Of a stretch of DNA of 64,000 nucleotides, positions 7,710 to 17,100 are shown one piece after another. Below the pieces are notes generated by a model. That model searched no databases. It saw nothing but the letters and a program-made list of their open reading frames with translations, and was not told where the DNA came from. The stretch comes from Collinsella sp. (lineage in GTDB: Bacteria; Actinomycetota; Coriobacteriia; Coriobacteriales; Coriobacteriaceae). Location: the NCBI GenBank assembly GCA_019414565.1, contig DXLU01000020.1:62001-126000 (forward strand), read 5' to 3'. Position numbers and translations under genes: made by a program. Numbering within the stretch: the first letter of the stretch is position 1; every line of letters begins with the position of its first letter.

Positions 7710-8801
7710 ATGGATACCCTCAACGATCTAAATGAGCGCGTCGACGCCTTCGTCGGCACCAGCTCCTTCGACACGCCCGCCGCGGCAAACGACCAAGCTC
7801 CCATCGATGTGCCCGCCGAGGTTCACGAGGACATCGTCGCCTCGGTCGATTTCTCCGAGGTCGAGCTTGCGGACGAATTTACCGAGCCCCAGGTGGCCGT
7901 AACTCCCAACGGTCTTTTGCCCATGGAGCCGCTGCCCATCGACGGGCGCCTGCGCAAGGCGGCCCTTCGCATGCCCGATGAGATTGAGGAGGCCAGCGGC
8001 TTTACGCTCTTTGGCCGCCGCATCAAATCGCTCATCTACACCACCGACGTGGCGGTCATCCGCAACTCCAATGCCGACGCCGTGTTTGCGGTCTACCCCT
8101 TTACGCCGCAACCCGCCATTACGCAGGCGCTGCTGACGGTCGCCGAGTGCCCGGTCTTTGTGGGCGTTGGCGGCGGCACCACCACCGGCAAGCGCTCCGT
8201 GCAGATGGCGGCCGTCTCCGAGATGCAGGGCGCGGCGGGCTGCGTGGTCAACTCCCCCGCCACCGCCGAGATGGTCGAGCACATCACCAACATCGCCGAC
8301 ATCCCCGTCATCGCCACGGTCGTTCGTTGCGACGACGATGCTCACGCCAAAGTGCGCGCCGGCGCCAAGATCCTTAACATCGCGGCCGGCAAGAACACGC
8401 CACAGGTCCTGCGCGAGCTGCGCGAGCACTATCCCAACCTGCCGCTCATCGCACCGGGCGGCAAGACGCCCGAGAGCATCCGTGAAACCATCGCCGCCGG
8501 TGCCAACGCCATCATTTGGACGCCGCCTTCGGCCCAGCAGCTGCAGACCGACATGATGCAGCGCTACCGCAAGATGAAGGAAGACGCCACGCCCGTCATC
8601 TCGCACGACGATGTACCCATTATCGACCAGGTTGCCGCCGCCGAGGTCAGTCAGGTCGAGAACATGAATCCCGACGTGCCGATTCCCGACGAAGTCATCG
8701 AGCGCGTTGCTTCGATCCACGATCATATCGAGGAGCGTCGCGCCAACCGTGGACTCAAGCCCTCGCTGCACGGCTTCTTCTTCCGCGGAAAGAAACGCTA
8801 G
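7710..8801 (+). CDS. TIM-barrel-like protein of unknown function
   Basis: 363 residues. The first 75 or so are acidic and low in predicted structure. The core from about 85 to 290 alternates hydrophobic strands and helices with glycine-rich turns (VFVGVGGGTTTGKRS, KVRAGAKILNIAAGK, LIAPGGKTPESIRETIAAGANAIIW), the pattern of a phosphate-binding (beta/alpha)8 barrel such as KDPG-aldolase or thiamine-phosphate-synthase relatives. No catalytic lysine or metal site could be assigned, so substrate is unknown. The short basic C-terminus FFFRGKKR could contact membrane or RNA. An intrinsic terminator follows directly, and no co-transcribed partner is apparent. Confidence 0.7.
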   Translation: MDTLNDLNERVDAFVGTSSFDTPAAANDQAPIDVPAEVHEDIVASVDFSEVELADEFTEPQVAVTPNGLLPMEPLPIDGRLRKAALRMPDEIEEASGFTLFGRRIKSLIYTTDVAVIRNSNADAVFAVYPFTPQPAITQALLTVAECPVFVGVGGGTTTGKRSVQMAAVSEMQGAAGCVVNSPATAEMVEHITNIADIPVIATVVRCDDDAHAKVRAGAKILNIAAGKNTPQVLRELREHYPNLPLIAPGGKTPESIRETIAAGANAIIWTPPSAQQLQTDMMQRYRKMKEDATPVISHDDVPIIDQVAAAEVSQVENMNPDVPIPDEVIERVASIHDHIEERRANRGLKPSLHGFFFRGKKR

Positions 8802-8813
8802 CAAAACATCTTG

Positions 8814-8848
8814 GCCCGCCCCACAAACGTGAGGCGGGCCGTTTTCGT
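8814..8848 (+). terminator. Intrinsic terminator after TIM-barrel-like gene
   Basis: GGCCCGCC at 8814-8821 pairs with GGCGGGCC at 8834-8841, followed by GTTTTCGTTT. Confidence 0.8.
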
Positions 8849-8881
8849 TTGAGCAATCATGCAGCGACGTGATGGGGCAAA

Positions 8882-9772
8882 TTAATCCACGCGCTTGTCG
8901 CCCATAAAGAAGAGCGCCACCGTACCGGGTCCGGTATGCGAGCCAATCAGAGTACCGATGTTATTGATCTCAATCTTGCCTTTAAGCTGCGGAACCTGTT
9001 CCTCAATCAGCGCCGCAACCGCCTCGGCATCCTCGCGGCACGCCGAGTGCGACATGATGCACTTACCCGAATAATCCGCACCGTCCTGCACGTGTGCCAT
9101 CATGGTCTTAGCCATCTCGGAAATCGCGCGCTTCTTAGTGCGAATCTTCTCACGTGGCGACAGCCCACCTTCGCAATCGACCGTCATAAGCGGGCAAATC
9201 TTAAGCGCCGTGCCGATGATCGCGCTCGCAGCCGAAATGCGACCGCCGCGCAGGTAGCTCGACAGATCGGTCGAAAAGAACCAGTGGTGCAGGTTGAGTT
9301 TGTGCTCCTCGATCCAGGCGGCCGTCTCGTCGAGTGAAGCCCCGCTATCGCGCACGTCGGCGGCACATTCCGCCAGCAGGCCAAAGCCCGAAGACGCTGC
9401 CAGCGAATCGATGACGCGCACCTTGCCGCCCTGGGGATAGCGATCCGCGAGCATCTGCGCCGCAACGCAGGCCGATCCATACGTGCCCGAAATACCCGAC
9501 GACAACGTCAGGTGCAGCACGTCTTTACCCTCGGCAACAAACGGCTCCCAAAACTCCTCGTACTCGCCCACGCTCACCTGAGACGTCTTGGGCATGGCGC
9601 CCGCGGCAATCTGGGCAAAAAACTCGTCCGGCGTAATCGACTGATACAGATCGTCCGTATAGACAACATCGTCGATCTCGTAATGAAAACACACGACGGG
9701 GATATTGCGCGACGCAAAGAACTCACGGGTTCGGTCGGCGGCGGATTCACAGGTCAGGACAAAATCACTCAT
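8882..9772 (-). CDS. DegV family fatty-acid-binding protein
   Basis: DegV/FakB-family proteins bind a single fatty acid in a cleft; FakB paralogs present it to the kinase FakA for phospholipid synthesis. This copy is 296 residues and shows family blocks: a conserved early Ser (CESAADRT), PKTSQVS near 66-72, TLSSGISGTYGSA and the C-terminal IGTLIGSHTGPGTVALFF. The start at 9772 is chosen because AAGGAG lies 6 nt upstream; that Shine-Dalgarno sits inside an alternative frame extension to 9790, making the longer form unlikely. No FakA is visible in the window, so a FakB role is plausible but unproven. Confidence 0.88.
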   Translation of the reverse strand: MSDFVLTCESAADRTREFFASRNIPVVCFHYEIDDVVYTDDLYQSITPDEFFAQIAAGAMPKTSQVSVGEYEEFWEPFVAEGKDVLHLTLSSGISGTYGSACVAAQMLADRYPQGGKVRVIDSLAASSGFGLLAECAADVRDSGASLDETAAWIEEHKLNLHHWFFSTDLSSYLRGGRISAASAIIGTALKICPLMTVDCEGGLSPREKIRTKKRAISEMAKTMMAHVQDGADYSGKCIMSHSACREDAEAVAALIEEQVPQLKGKIEINNIGTLIGSHTGPGTVALFFMGDKRVD

Positions 9773-10092
9773 ATGAGGCTCCTTACTCATTGCTGCGCAA
9801 ATTATCGCACAGTGAGCCTACATACGGTACATATGTCCACTATTTACCAAATCGAACCAAAAATAGCGAACATCTTTACCACCATCGTCTCCACCGGCCC
9901 CACGCATAAATATCTGAGAAAACACCCTCTGTCGTCTCCACTCAACCGCCATATCTACCTCAACTAAATCGATTTACCAAACCGTTCAGCCGACAATTCA
10001 GCCGCTGGCGCAAAATCGAAACAAAAGCGGCGCATACTGATAAACGTTTGACGCTGTTTATCAGTTTTACCAGCTCCATCGGAAGGTGTTTC
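9773..10092. other. Divergent intergenic region between DegV gene and fbp
   Basis: An AT-richer 320-bp gap between divergent genes. On the minus strand a GATAAT preceded by TGC about 25 nt before the DegV gene start looks like an extended -10 element. Near the fbp side there is a perfect 10-bp inverted repeat, listed separately. No further coding capacity or RNA gene was seen. Confidence 0.5.
10036..10065. promoter_or_regulatory. Perfect 10-bp inverted repeat upstream of fbp
   Basis: ACTGATAAAC (10036-10045) and GTTTATCAGT (10056-10065) are exact complements with a 10-bp spacer, centred about 43 nt before the fbp ATG. It could be an operator or a leader hairpin; the lack of a T-run argues against a terminator. 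Confidence 0.5.
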
Positions 10093-12009
10093 ATGGTCGC
10101 ATTCGATCGCAACCCGCAAGACTTTAAGTATCTGCGCCTGCTGTCGAGACAGTTCCCCACCGAGCAATCCGCGTTTACCGAGATCATCAATCTCTCAGCC
10201 ATCCTCAACCTGCCCAAAGGCACCGAGCATTTTATGAGCGACGTGCATGGCGAGTACGAGGCCTTTATGCACATCCTCAACAACTGCTCGGGCGTCGTGC
10301 GCGAGCATGTCGACGAGATTTTTGGCGACACGCTCACCTTTGACGAAAAGGGCGAGCTGTGCACGCTCATCTACTACCCGCACGAGAAGATCGAGCTGGT
10401 CCGCAGCCAGCGCGAGGACTCGCCCACCTGGTACAAAACGATGCTTGACCAGCTCATCATGGTCGCTCGTTCGCTTTCAAGCCGCTACACCCGCTCCAAG
10501 GTTCGTAAGGCCATCCCACGCGATTACGCCTACATCATCGACGAGCTGCTACACACGCATCCGGATGAGAACAACTATCGTGTGCGCTATCACGAGCGCA
10601 TCGTGGAGTCCATCCTGGAGACCGCAAGCGCCGACGACTTTATCGAGTCGCTCGCCTCGCTCATCAAGCGCCTGGCCGTCGACCACCTGCACCTGGTGGG
10701 CGACATCTTCGACCGCGGCGGCGGCGCGGCCAAGATTATGGACCGTCTGCTCACCTACCATTCACTCGACATCCAGTGGGGCAACCACGACCTGCTGTGG
10801 ATGGGCGCTGCGGCCGGTGAGCCCGCCTGCATCGCCACGGTGCTGCGCAACAACCTACGCTACGACAACTACGAGATCCTGGAGAACGACTACGGCATCT
10901 CGCTGCGTGAGCTTGTCGCCTTTGCCGATGCCACCTACACCGCCGGTGAGTCCATCACCCCGCTGATCAAGGCCATCAACGTCCTACTCTTTAAGCTCGA
11001 GGGCCAGATTATCCAGCGCCACCCCGAGTTCGATATGACCGACCGCCTGTTACTCGACAAAATCGATCACGACACCGGCACGGTCACGCTCGCCGACGGC
11101 AGCGTGTGGCCGCTCACGACCAATGACTTCCCCACCGTCGACCCGGCGGACCCCTATTCGCTCACGCCCCAAGAGCAGCACATCATCGACAAGCTCGTGT
11201 CCGAGTTTGTCACCGCCGATCACCTGCATCGCCATATCGATTTCCTCTATTCCCACGGCTCGATGTACAAGGTCGCCAACGGCAACCTGCTGTTCCATGG
11301 CTGCGTGCCGCTCAACGAAGACGGCACCTTTAGCAGCATGAACTGCCTGGGCACCTGGCACGCTGGCCGCGATTATCTCGATTTTTGCGACCACATCGCC
11401 CGCCGCGCCTGGCGCGTGGGCGACCGCGACGCTCTCGACTGGATGTGGTACCTGTGGATTGGCTTTAACTCACCCGCCAGCGGACGCCTGGTGCGTACCT
11501 TTGAGCGCGCCTATATCGCCGACAAGAGCACCTGGGTCGAGCCGATGGACCCGTACTTTACGCTTACCAAGTCGCCCTCGGTCTGCGACGACATCATGCG
11601 CGAGTTTGGCGTCGCGCCCATGGCATGCTCACCGACCGGTCACATCATCAACGGCCACACGCCCGTTAAAACCACCAAGGGCGAGCAGCCCATCCGCGCC
11701 GAGGGCAAGCTGCTGGTCATCGATGGCGGATTCTGCCGCGCTTACCATCCCAAGACGGGCATCGCCGGCTACACGCTTATCTCGAGCTCGCGAGGGTGCC
11801 GCCTCAAGTCGCACCAGGCCTTTACCACCGTTGCCGAGGCGCTCACCCGCAACATCGATATCGAAAGCGAGACCAACCGCTTTGACGAGGCCGACCGCCG
11901 CCGCATGGTGAGCGACACCGATACCGGCGCCAAGATCCGCAGCCAGATCCAGGACCTACGCCAACTGCTCGATGCATATAGAAACGGTGCTATCGAGGAG
12001 CGCGCCTAG
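10093..12009 (+). CDS. fbp: Class III fructose-1,6-bisphosphatase
   Basis: Hydrolyses fructose 1,6-bisphosphate to fructose 6-phosphate, the committed gluconeogenic step. The 638-residue protein matches the large Firmicutes-type class III enzyme. Metallophosphoesterase motifs are clear: MSDVHGEYEAF near 49, GDIFDRGGGA near 216 and WGNHDLLW near 239, with a C-terminal histidine block (NGHTPVK near 519). ATG at 10093 is preceded by GGAAGGTG; an upstream in-frame ATG at 10048 lies within an inverted repeat and has no family sequence. It is divergent from the DegV gene. The inverted repeat at 10036-10065 may regulate it. Confidence 0.94.
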   Translation: MVAFDRNPQDFKYLRLLSRQFPTEQSAFTEIINLSAILNLPKGTEHFMSDVHGEYEAFMHILNNCSGVVREHVDEIFGDTLTFDEKGELCTLIYYPHEKIELVRSQREDSPTWYKTMLDQLIMVARSLSSRYTRSKVRKAIPRDYAYIIDELLHTHPDENNYRVRYHERIVESILETASADDFIESLASLIKRLAVDHLHLVGDIFDRGGGAAKIMDRLLTYHSLDIQWGNHDLLWMGAAAGEPACIATVLRNNLRYDNYEILENDYGISLRELVAFADATYTAGESITPLIKAINVLLFKLEGQIIQRHPEFDMTDRLLLDKIDHDTGTVTLADGSVWPLTTNDFPTVDPADPYSLTPQEQHIIDKLVSEFVTADHLHRHIDFLYSHGSMYKVANGNLLFHGCVPLNEDGTFSSMNCLGTWHAGRDYLDFCDHIARRAWRVGDRDALDWMWYLWIGFNSPASGRLVRTFERAYIADKSTWVEPMDPYFTLTKSPSVCDDIMREFGVAPMACSPTGHIINGHTPVKTTKGEQPIRAEGKLLVIDGGFCRAYHPKTGIAGYTLISSSRGCRLKSHQAFTTVAEALTRNIDIESETNRFDEADRRRMVSDTDTGAKIRSQIQDLRQLLDAYRNGAIEERA

Positions 12010-12087
12010 CTCCACCCGCGGGGATTGGCTAAACTTGCTGGGTTTGTCATCCCCACGGCGCCCCAGCGCCACCCTAAGGCAGGTACC

Positions 12088-12483
12088 ATGCAAAAGCTCC
12101 TTGCGCAGATTATGAAGTTTGGCGTCGTCGGCGTCATTGCCACGGTCATCGACTTTGGCATTATGAATCTGCTCCACTACGGTCTGGGCCTCAACATCCT
12201 AATCGCCAACACCAGCGGCTTTATCGTCTCACTCATCTTTAATTACGTCGCCAGCATGAAGTACGTGTTTGCGCACAAGGAGGGCATGAGCCGCCGCCGC
12301 GAGTTCATTATCTTTGTCGTGCTGTCCATGATTGGTTTGGTGCTCAACGACGGTATCGTGCTGGCGCTCAACGCCGGTCTGGGGCTCGAAGCCAATATCG
12401 CCAAGATTTGCGCCACCGCGCTTGTCATGGTCTACAACTTTGTGACCCGAAAGATCTTCCTGGAGGGCGACGAGACCAAATAG
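12088..12483 (+). CDS. GtrA family membrane protein (copy 1)
   Basis: 131 residues with four predicted membrane helices. The opening MKFGVVGVIATVIDFGIMNLL and the loop motif FNYVASMKYVF are typical of GtrA/DPMS flippase-like proteins, thought to move polyprenyl-linked sugars across the membrane for cell-wall or polysaccharide glycosylation. Start at 12088 follows an AAGGCAGG ribosome-binding site. A paralog follows 219 nt downstream with near-identical landmarks (SMKYVF, EGMSR(R/K)REF), indicating tandem duplication. No glycosyltransferase partner is adjacent. Confidence 0.85.
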   Translation: MQKLLAQIMKFGVVGVIATVIDFGIMNLLHYGLGLNILIANTSGFIVSLIFNYVASMKYVFAHKEGMSRRREFIIFVVLSMIGLVLNDGIVLALNAGLGLEANIAKICATALVMVYNFVTRKIFLEGDETK

Positions 12484-12702
12484 CTCGACACCCCTGCAGC
12501 ATTACGGCGCCCACGGACGACGCGCGCTCAGCGCAGTATCGTCCGTGGGTGCCGCTCGTTTACGGGCAAATTTTCAACGTTTGCGGATTAGCACTTGATA
12601 ATTTGGCGAGTTCGTATAGTTCTTGGCAAAGACCTTACGTTTCCCTTGCAAAAGCTCTAAAGTATCCTCTGCTCGATTCATCAACGCATTGGATGTGATT
12701 AC

Positions 12703-13110
12703 GTGCGCAAGGCACTGGCACAACCTCATACTAAGCAGTTCCTCAAGTTCGCTGTCGTGGGCCTTATCTCCTTTGGCATCGACTGGGGTATGCTCATTGC
12801 GCTCGTCGAGCTGTTCCACCTCGACTTTTTGATGAGCACCACGGTCTCGTTCATCACGTCCGTCGTGGTCAACTACTGGCTCAGCATGAAGTACGTGTTC
12901 GACCATCGCGAGGGCATGAGCCGCAAGCGCGAGTTCACGATCTTCACCATCCTGTCGGTGATCGGTCTGGGGCTCAACGACCTGTACATGTTTGTGGGTG
13001 TCACGTTTTTGAGTATCGGCTACCAGGCCATGAAGGCCATCGCCACGTTCTTGGTCACCTGGTACAACTACTTTAGCCGTCGCTTCTTCCTCGAAGGCGC
13101 TCGCTCGTAG
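12703..13110 (+). CDS. GtrA family membrane protein (copy 2)
   Basis: 135 residues, four predicted membrane helices, FLKFAVVGLISFGIDWGMLIA at the start and NYWLSMKYVFDHREGMSRKREF in the central loop. The start is GTG at 12703 with only a weak upstream GGATGTGA. It shares the central loop almost exactly with the preceding gene but has diverged in the helices, as expected for an old duplicate. GtrA proteins are proposed lipid-linked sugar translocators; substrate unknown. A strong intrinsic terminator follows. Confidence 0.83.
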   Translation: MRKALAQPHTKQFLKFAVVGLISFGIDWGMLIALVELFHLDFLMSTTVSFITSVVVNYWLSMKYVFDHREGMSRKREFTIFTILSVIGLGLNDLYMFVGVTFLSIGYQAMKAIATFLVTWYNYFSRRFFLEGARS

Positions 13111-13137
13111 TCGATTCGACATTTGCTTGAATGTATA

Positions 13138-13172
13138 GCCGGTTGGAATTCTCGTTCCAGCCGGTTTTTTAT
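13138..13172 (+). terminator. Intrinsic terminator after GtrA pair
   Basis: CCGGTTGGAA and TTCCAGCCGG form a stem with one G-U pair, followed by a six-T run. Confidence 0.85.
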
Positions 13173-13208
13173 TTGTCGAGGTCCCCGGCGACCCAGTCCT
13201 CTACGCAT

Positions 13209-13246
13209 GAAAAACGGGCAGCCCGGATGTTTATCCGAACCGCCCG
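13209..13246 (-). terminator. Intrinsic terminator after DUF4430 genes
   Basis: On the minus strand, a 14-bp stem with G-U pairs (13233-13246 with 13215-13228, AAAC loop) is followed by TTTTT at 13214-13210. It closes the riboswitch-led leftward unit. Confidence 0.75.
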
Positions 13247-13269
13247 TCTGGCGCGCTATGTCGAGGTCT

Positions 13270-14169
13270 CTAGCCTGTAACGTAATACCAGACCACGTTG
13301 TCGCCGTTGGAGAGAACGTAGTTGCTGCAGGCCGTCATAGGCGTTGTGCCGTTGACGGAGTACATCCAGCCGCTCGTGCCGCCGTACTGTTTCTCGGCCA
13401 AACCACCAATCGCAGAAACATACGTGCCGTACGATGAGCCGTGTGCGTTGACAGAAAGGCCCAGCGCGCACAGGGCATCGTAAACGGTGGCGCCTTCGTT
13501 AAAGGTAAAGGTGCCGCCAGAAGACACAGGATTGCCCACGGCGCTCGATGTGACCGAAACCGTCACCGTTACGTAGTTGGGCTCCTGCGAGCCGCCCTGT
13601 CCGCCCGAGGGAGCGCTTCCGCCATTAGAGCTGGAGGCTCCATCAGACGACTGACCGCCGCCCGAAGAAGCACCGCCAGACACATTGGAAGTATCGCCGG
13701 CTCCCGTATTCTGGGCAGCGGATTTATCTCCAGACTTCTTGCCGTCCCGACCATCGGACTTCTTGCTATCCGAGCTTTTATCCGATTCCTTGTTTGAAGA
13801 CTCGGAATCGTCCTTGGACTTGGACCCATCTTTTGCGTCATTCGATGACTTGGAATCCTTGGAACTGGCCTCGCCCGAAGTCGTAGTCGAGCCAGACGCC
13901 TTGGTGTCCTTGGTGACGACGCTCTCCCCCGTCACGGTCTGAATGATCCAGTCGATGGACCAGGCGCCGCTCTCGGAAGGATGGACGAAGCCCAGCGAGA
14001 CGACAATCAGAATGGTGCACGCGGCAGTCAGAACGCCGAGGAGCGCCTTGCGGCGAGGGGCGGACGCCGCCGAAGCGGCGCCCTGTTGCTTTGCATCGTC
14101 GAACTGAATGAACGAGGAATCTGGTTGCTTGGGGTCAGCGTCCTTGGATTTATTGGACACAGCCCTCAC
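13270..14169 (-). CDS. Membrane-anchored DUF4430 (transcobalamin-C-like) protein
   Basis: 299 residues. A short cytoplasmic N-terminus leads to one membrane span (about 42-62), then a long Ser/Lys/Asp and Gly/Ser linker (about 90-200), and one C-terminal DUF4430 domain (about 203-299) ending in GDNVVWYYVTG. DUF4430 resembles the C-terminal beta domain of transcobalamin/intrinsic factor, so an extracellular ligand-binding role is inferred. GTG at 14169 begins one base after the stop of the larger DUF4430 gene; GTG at 14160 is an alternative. Probably translated from the same mRNA as the upstream gene under the cobalamin riboswitch at about 18.2 kb. Confidence 0.8.
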   Translation of the reverse strand: MRAVSNKSKDADPKQPDSSFIQFDDAKQQGAASAASAPRRKALLGVLTAACTILIVVSLGFVHPSESGAWSIDWIIQTVTGESVVTKDTKASGSTTTSGEASSKDSKSSNDAKDGSKSKDDSESSNKESDKSSDSKKSDGRDGKKSGDKSAAQNTGAGDTSNVSGGASSGGGQSSDGASSSNGGSAPSGGQGGSQEPNYVTVTVSVTSSAVGNPVSSGGTFTFNEGATVYDALCALGLSVNAHGSSYGTYVSAIGGLAEKQYGGTSGWMYSVNGTTPMTACSNYVLSNGDNVVWYYVTG

Positions 14170-17100
14170 CTACCGACGTTTGGTGAACACGAACACGCCG
14201 ACGATGGCGAGACCGATGACGCCGGCGGCAACGCCAACAATGGCGAGCGGGTTGGTGCCAGTCTCCTGCTCGGAAGCACTAGAGGACTTCTTAGCAGTGG
14301 TCGTGGAAGCAGCACCCGTATCGGACTTGGAATCGGACTTCTTGTCGGACTTGCTGTCCTTCTTATCAGACTTCTTGTCAGACTTCTTCTCGTCCTTCTT
14401 ATCGGACTTATCGGTGTCCTTCTTGTCGGACTTGTTGTCCTTGGTCTCGGTCTTGGTCGACACCGTCGTCTTGGTCGTCGGCTTATGACCCGGGGCGATA
14501 GCGCCGCCGGCCTGCTGGCCCTTCGTGCCAGAGCCGGAACCCGTGCCCGTGCCAGCACCGGAACCGTTGCCAGCGCCACCGTTGCCACCATTAGTGCCAG
14601 AACCACCATTGCCGCCAGGGTTAACAGCATTCTTGGTCCACTTGGCATACAGCGTCAGATCGGCCGTCACCGGCGTACTGAAGTCATATGCCTGCGTGCA
14701 AGCCTCATCGGTGAACCAACCGCCGAAAGTGTAGCCATCGCGCGTCGGATCGGCCGGCTTGACCAGCTTGCCGTCGGCCGTAGCAACAAACTTAGTGTCG
14801 CAAGCAGGCCCGCCGTTGGAATTAAAGGCAACCGTCCAAGACTCAACAGCCCCGAGCTTGAACAGCGTACCCGAATCATTGATGTAGTAGAGGTTGCCAG
14901 AAGCATCGGCAATGACCGGAGAGTCACAGTACTGGTAATGGCCAGCCGCATCATAAATCTGCGTCGCCTCTGCGTCGCCAAGCGTATAGCGATACACGCC
15001 ACCGCCAGCAGAGTAGTTGACGTAATCCTTGCTATCCGCGCTGTTCACGGTGAAGTACACATAGGTCTTGCCGCCCTGAACACTCACCAGCGGAGTAGCA
15101 GCAATACCGTTGAGGCCAGCCGGCAGCGCCTTGCCGTCGGCAGCAGCGACCATCGTGGTCTTACCCGTCTTCAGGTTATAGAGAACCAGAGCAGAGCCAG
15201 TAGCCGTCTGTCCGCCGACAATCAGATTGTCGCCAGAGACCGCCGGGGCGCTCATGTTATTCGTAAGACCCAGGTCGACCGTCTTCTGCTCGCTCAGCAT
15301 GCCCTTCGCCGAAAGCGAAATCACATGGAGCTTTCCATCGTGCGTCATCTGATAGAAGGTCGAGCCATTGGACGGATCGGCGACGCAGTCAGCGTTCGCA
15401 AGGGCGCCGAGTTTCATGGTCGAAACGACATCGCCCGTCGTCTTATCAATGCACTTAAGCGTACCCGCGCTCGTAGGAACGATGGCATACTTATCCGTCA
15501 AAGCCGCACCAGTCCAGTAATAGCCCTCGGCAGGGTCGATGTTCTGCCAAGAAACTTCGCCCGTGGCAATCTTAATGCGCGCAAAGGAGCCGTTGCCGTA
15601 GGTCGCGTTGTAATTCTCGTCATACGAAATATCGACCGAGCCTACATAGACGTACTCGCCGTCCGAAACGACGGTGCAGGAGCTCTGCGTCAAGTCCGTC
15701 AAACCAGGCGTCAGCCACTTGCAGATCAGCTTGTCAGCAGTAATCGCCTGGACCGCACCGCCGTTGAGCGGAACGATGATAAGGCCATTGGTATAGATCG
15801 GACGAGAGGTATAGCTCACCTTGGAGGCAAGCGGCGCAGAGGCAACCTTTTTGCCCGTGGACGAATCGATCTTAATGAGCTCGTTCTCGGTCGCGATGTA
15901 CACAAAGCCGTTAGCGATGACAGGTTCGCTGCAGTTGGCATACTGCTGGCCAGACTCGGCCTTCCAATCGAAGGCCCACTTAAGACCAGCGGCCTGCGCA
16001 GGCGTCTTGGCATCCGTTACGGTCGAACCGTTGCCACTGTTGCCGTAGCCGGCCCACTCGGTATCCCAATCAGGAGTCGTCGCACTCGGGTTCACGGCGA
16101 TCTTGTCGGGATCGGGCATGGCCGAATCGTCGGTGGTATAGGCAAGCGTAACCTTATCGCCGCTCTTGAGCGTAATCTGATTGGCGCAGAGTAAGGAGGG
16201 CTCTCCATTGATATACAGATGCCAATATTTATTGGTCGCAGCATCCCAGACATACGGTTTGTGATCGAACGGCGAAGTAATGGAATTCAGGAACCAGTAT
16301 GCACCGCTCTGGGAGGCGTTGTAATCAACGCTCTTCGCCTTCAGAACCGTCTCAATAAGGTCCTGGGCCGTAGAGCCTTCGGGCAGAGAAACATTGCTTG
16401 CCGAGCCCCAGCGAGTATTGTTGCCGTTGACATCGGGGCCGATAACATCGACAGACCCAAGAACCTGGCCAGGAAGGGCATCGGCGTCAGCACCATACAT
16501 AAAGGTGACGGCATCGCCCTCATGGAGCTCGTAGGCACCGGCGCCAACGTCGGCGAGCTTGTACTTTACGTCGGACTTGCCCTTTACGTAGAAGCGCCAA
16601 TAGCTATTGGTCGCAGCATCATAGCCACAATAGGACTCATCATCGAACGGCGAATAAATGCCGTTGAGGAACCAGCCCCAAGACGATTCGCCAGCATCGA
16701 GCTTAAGGCCGGTCTGCTCAAGGAGATCCTTGGCAGTAGAGCCCGCCTTGAGACTCGTCTGACCCGTCGAAGCCCAAACCTGCTGCTTGCCGTCCTTGTC
16801 CTTGCCAAGCACCTGAACGGAAGCATGGACAGAATCGGACGGCAACTGGTCGCCCCAGCCACCGTAGAACCACGTGACGGTATCGCCGGCATGGATGGTG
16901 ACATTGTCCGCCGTATAGTCACTCGACTTGCCGTTGATAAACAGCTGCCAATAGGTCGAATAATCGAGCGGCGTACCCAGCTCAACACCGTTGTACTTAA
17001 GGCTCAGAATGAAGGAGCCCGCAGCAACGGCGTCAATATCATTCGCCTCAAGCGCGACCTTCGTAAGGTCAAGTGCGCTCGAGCCGGAGGTCACCACATA

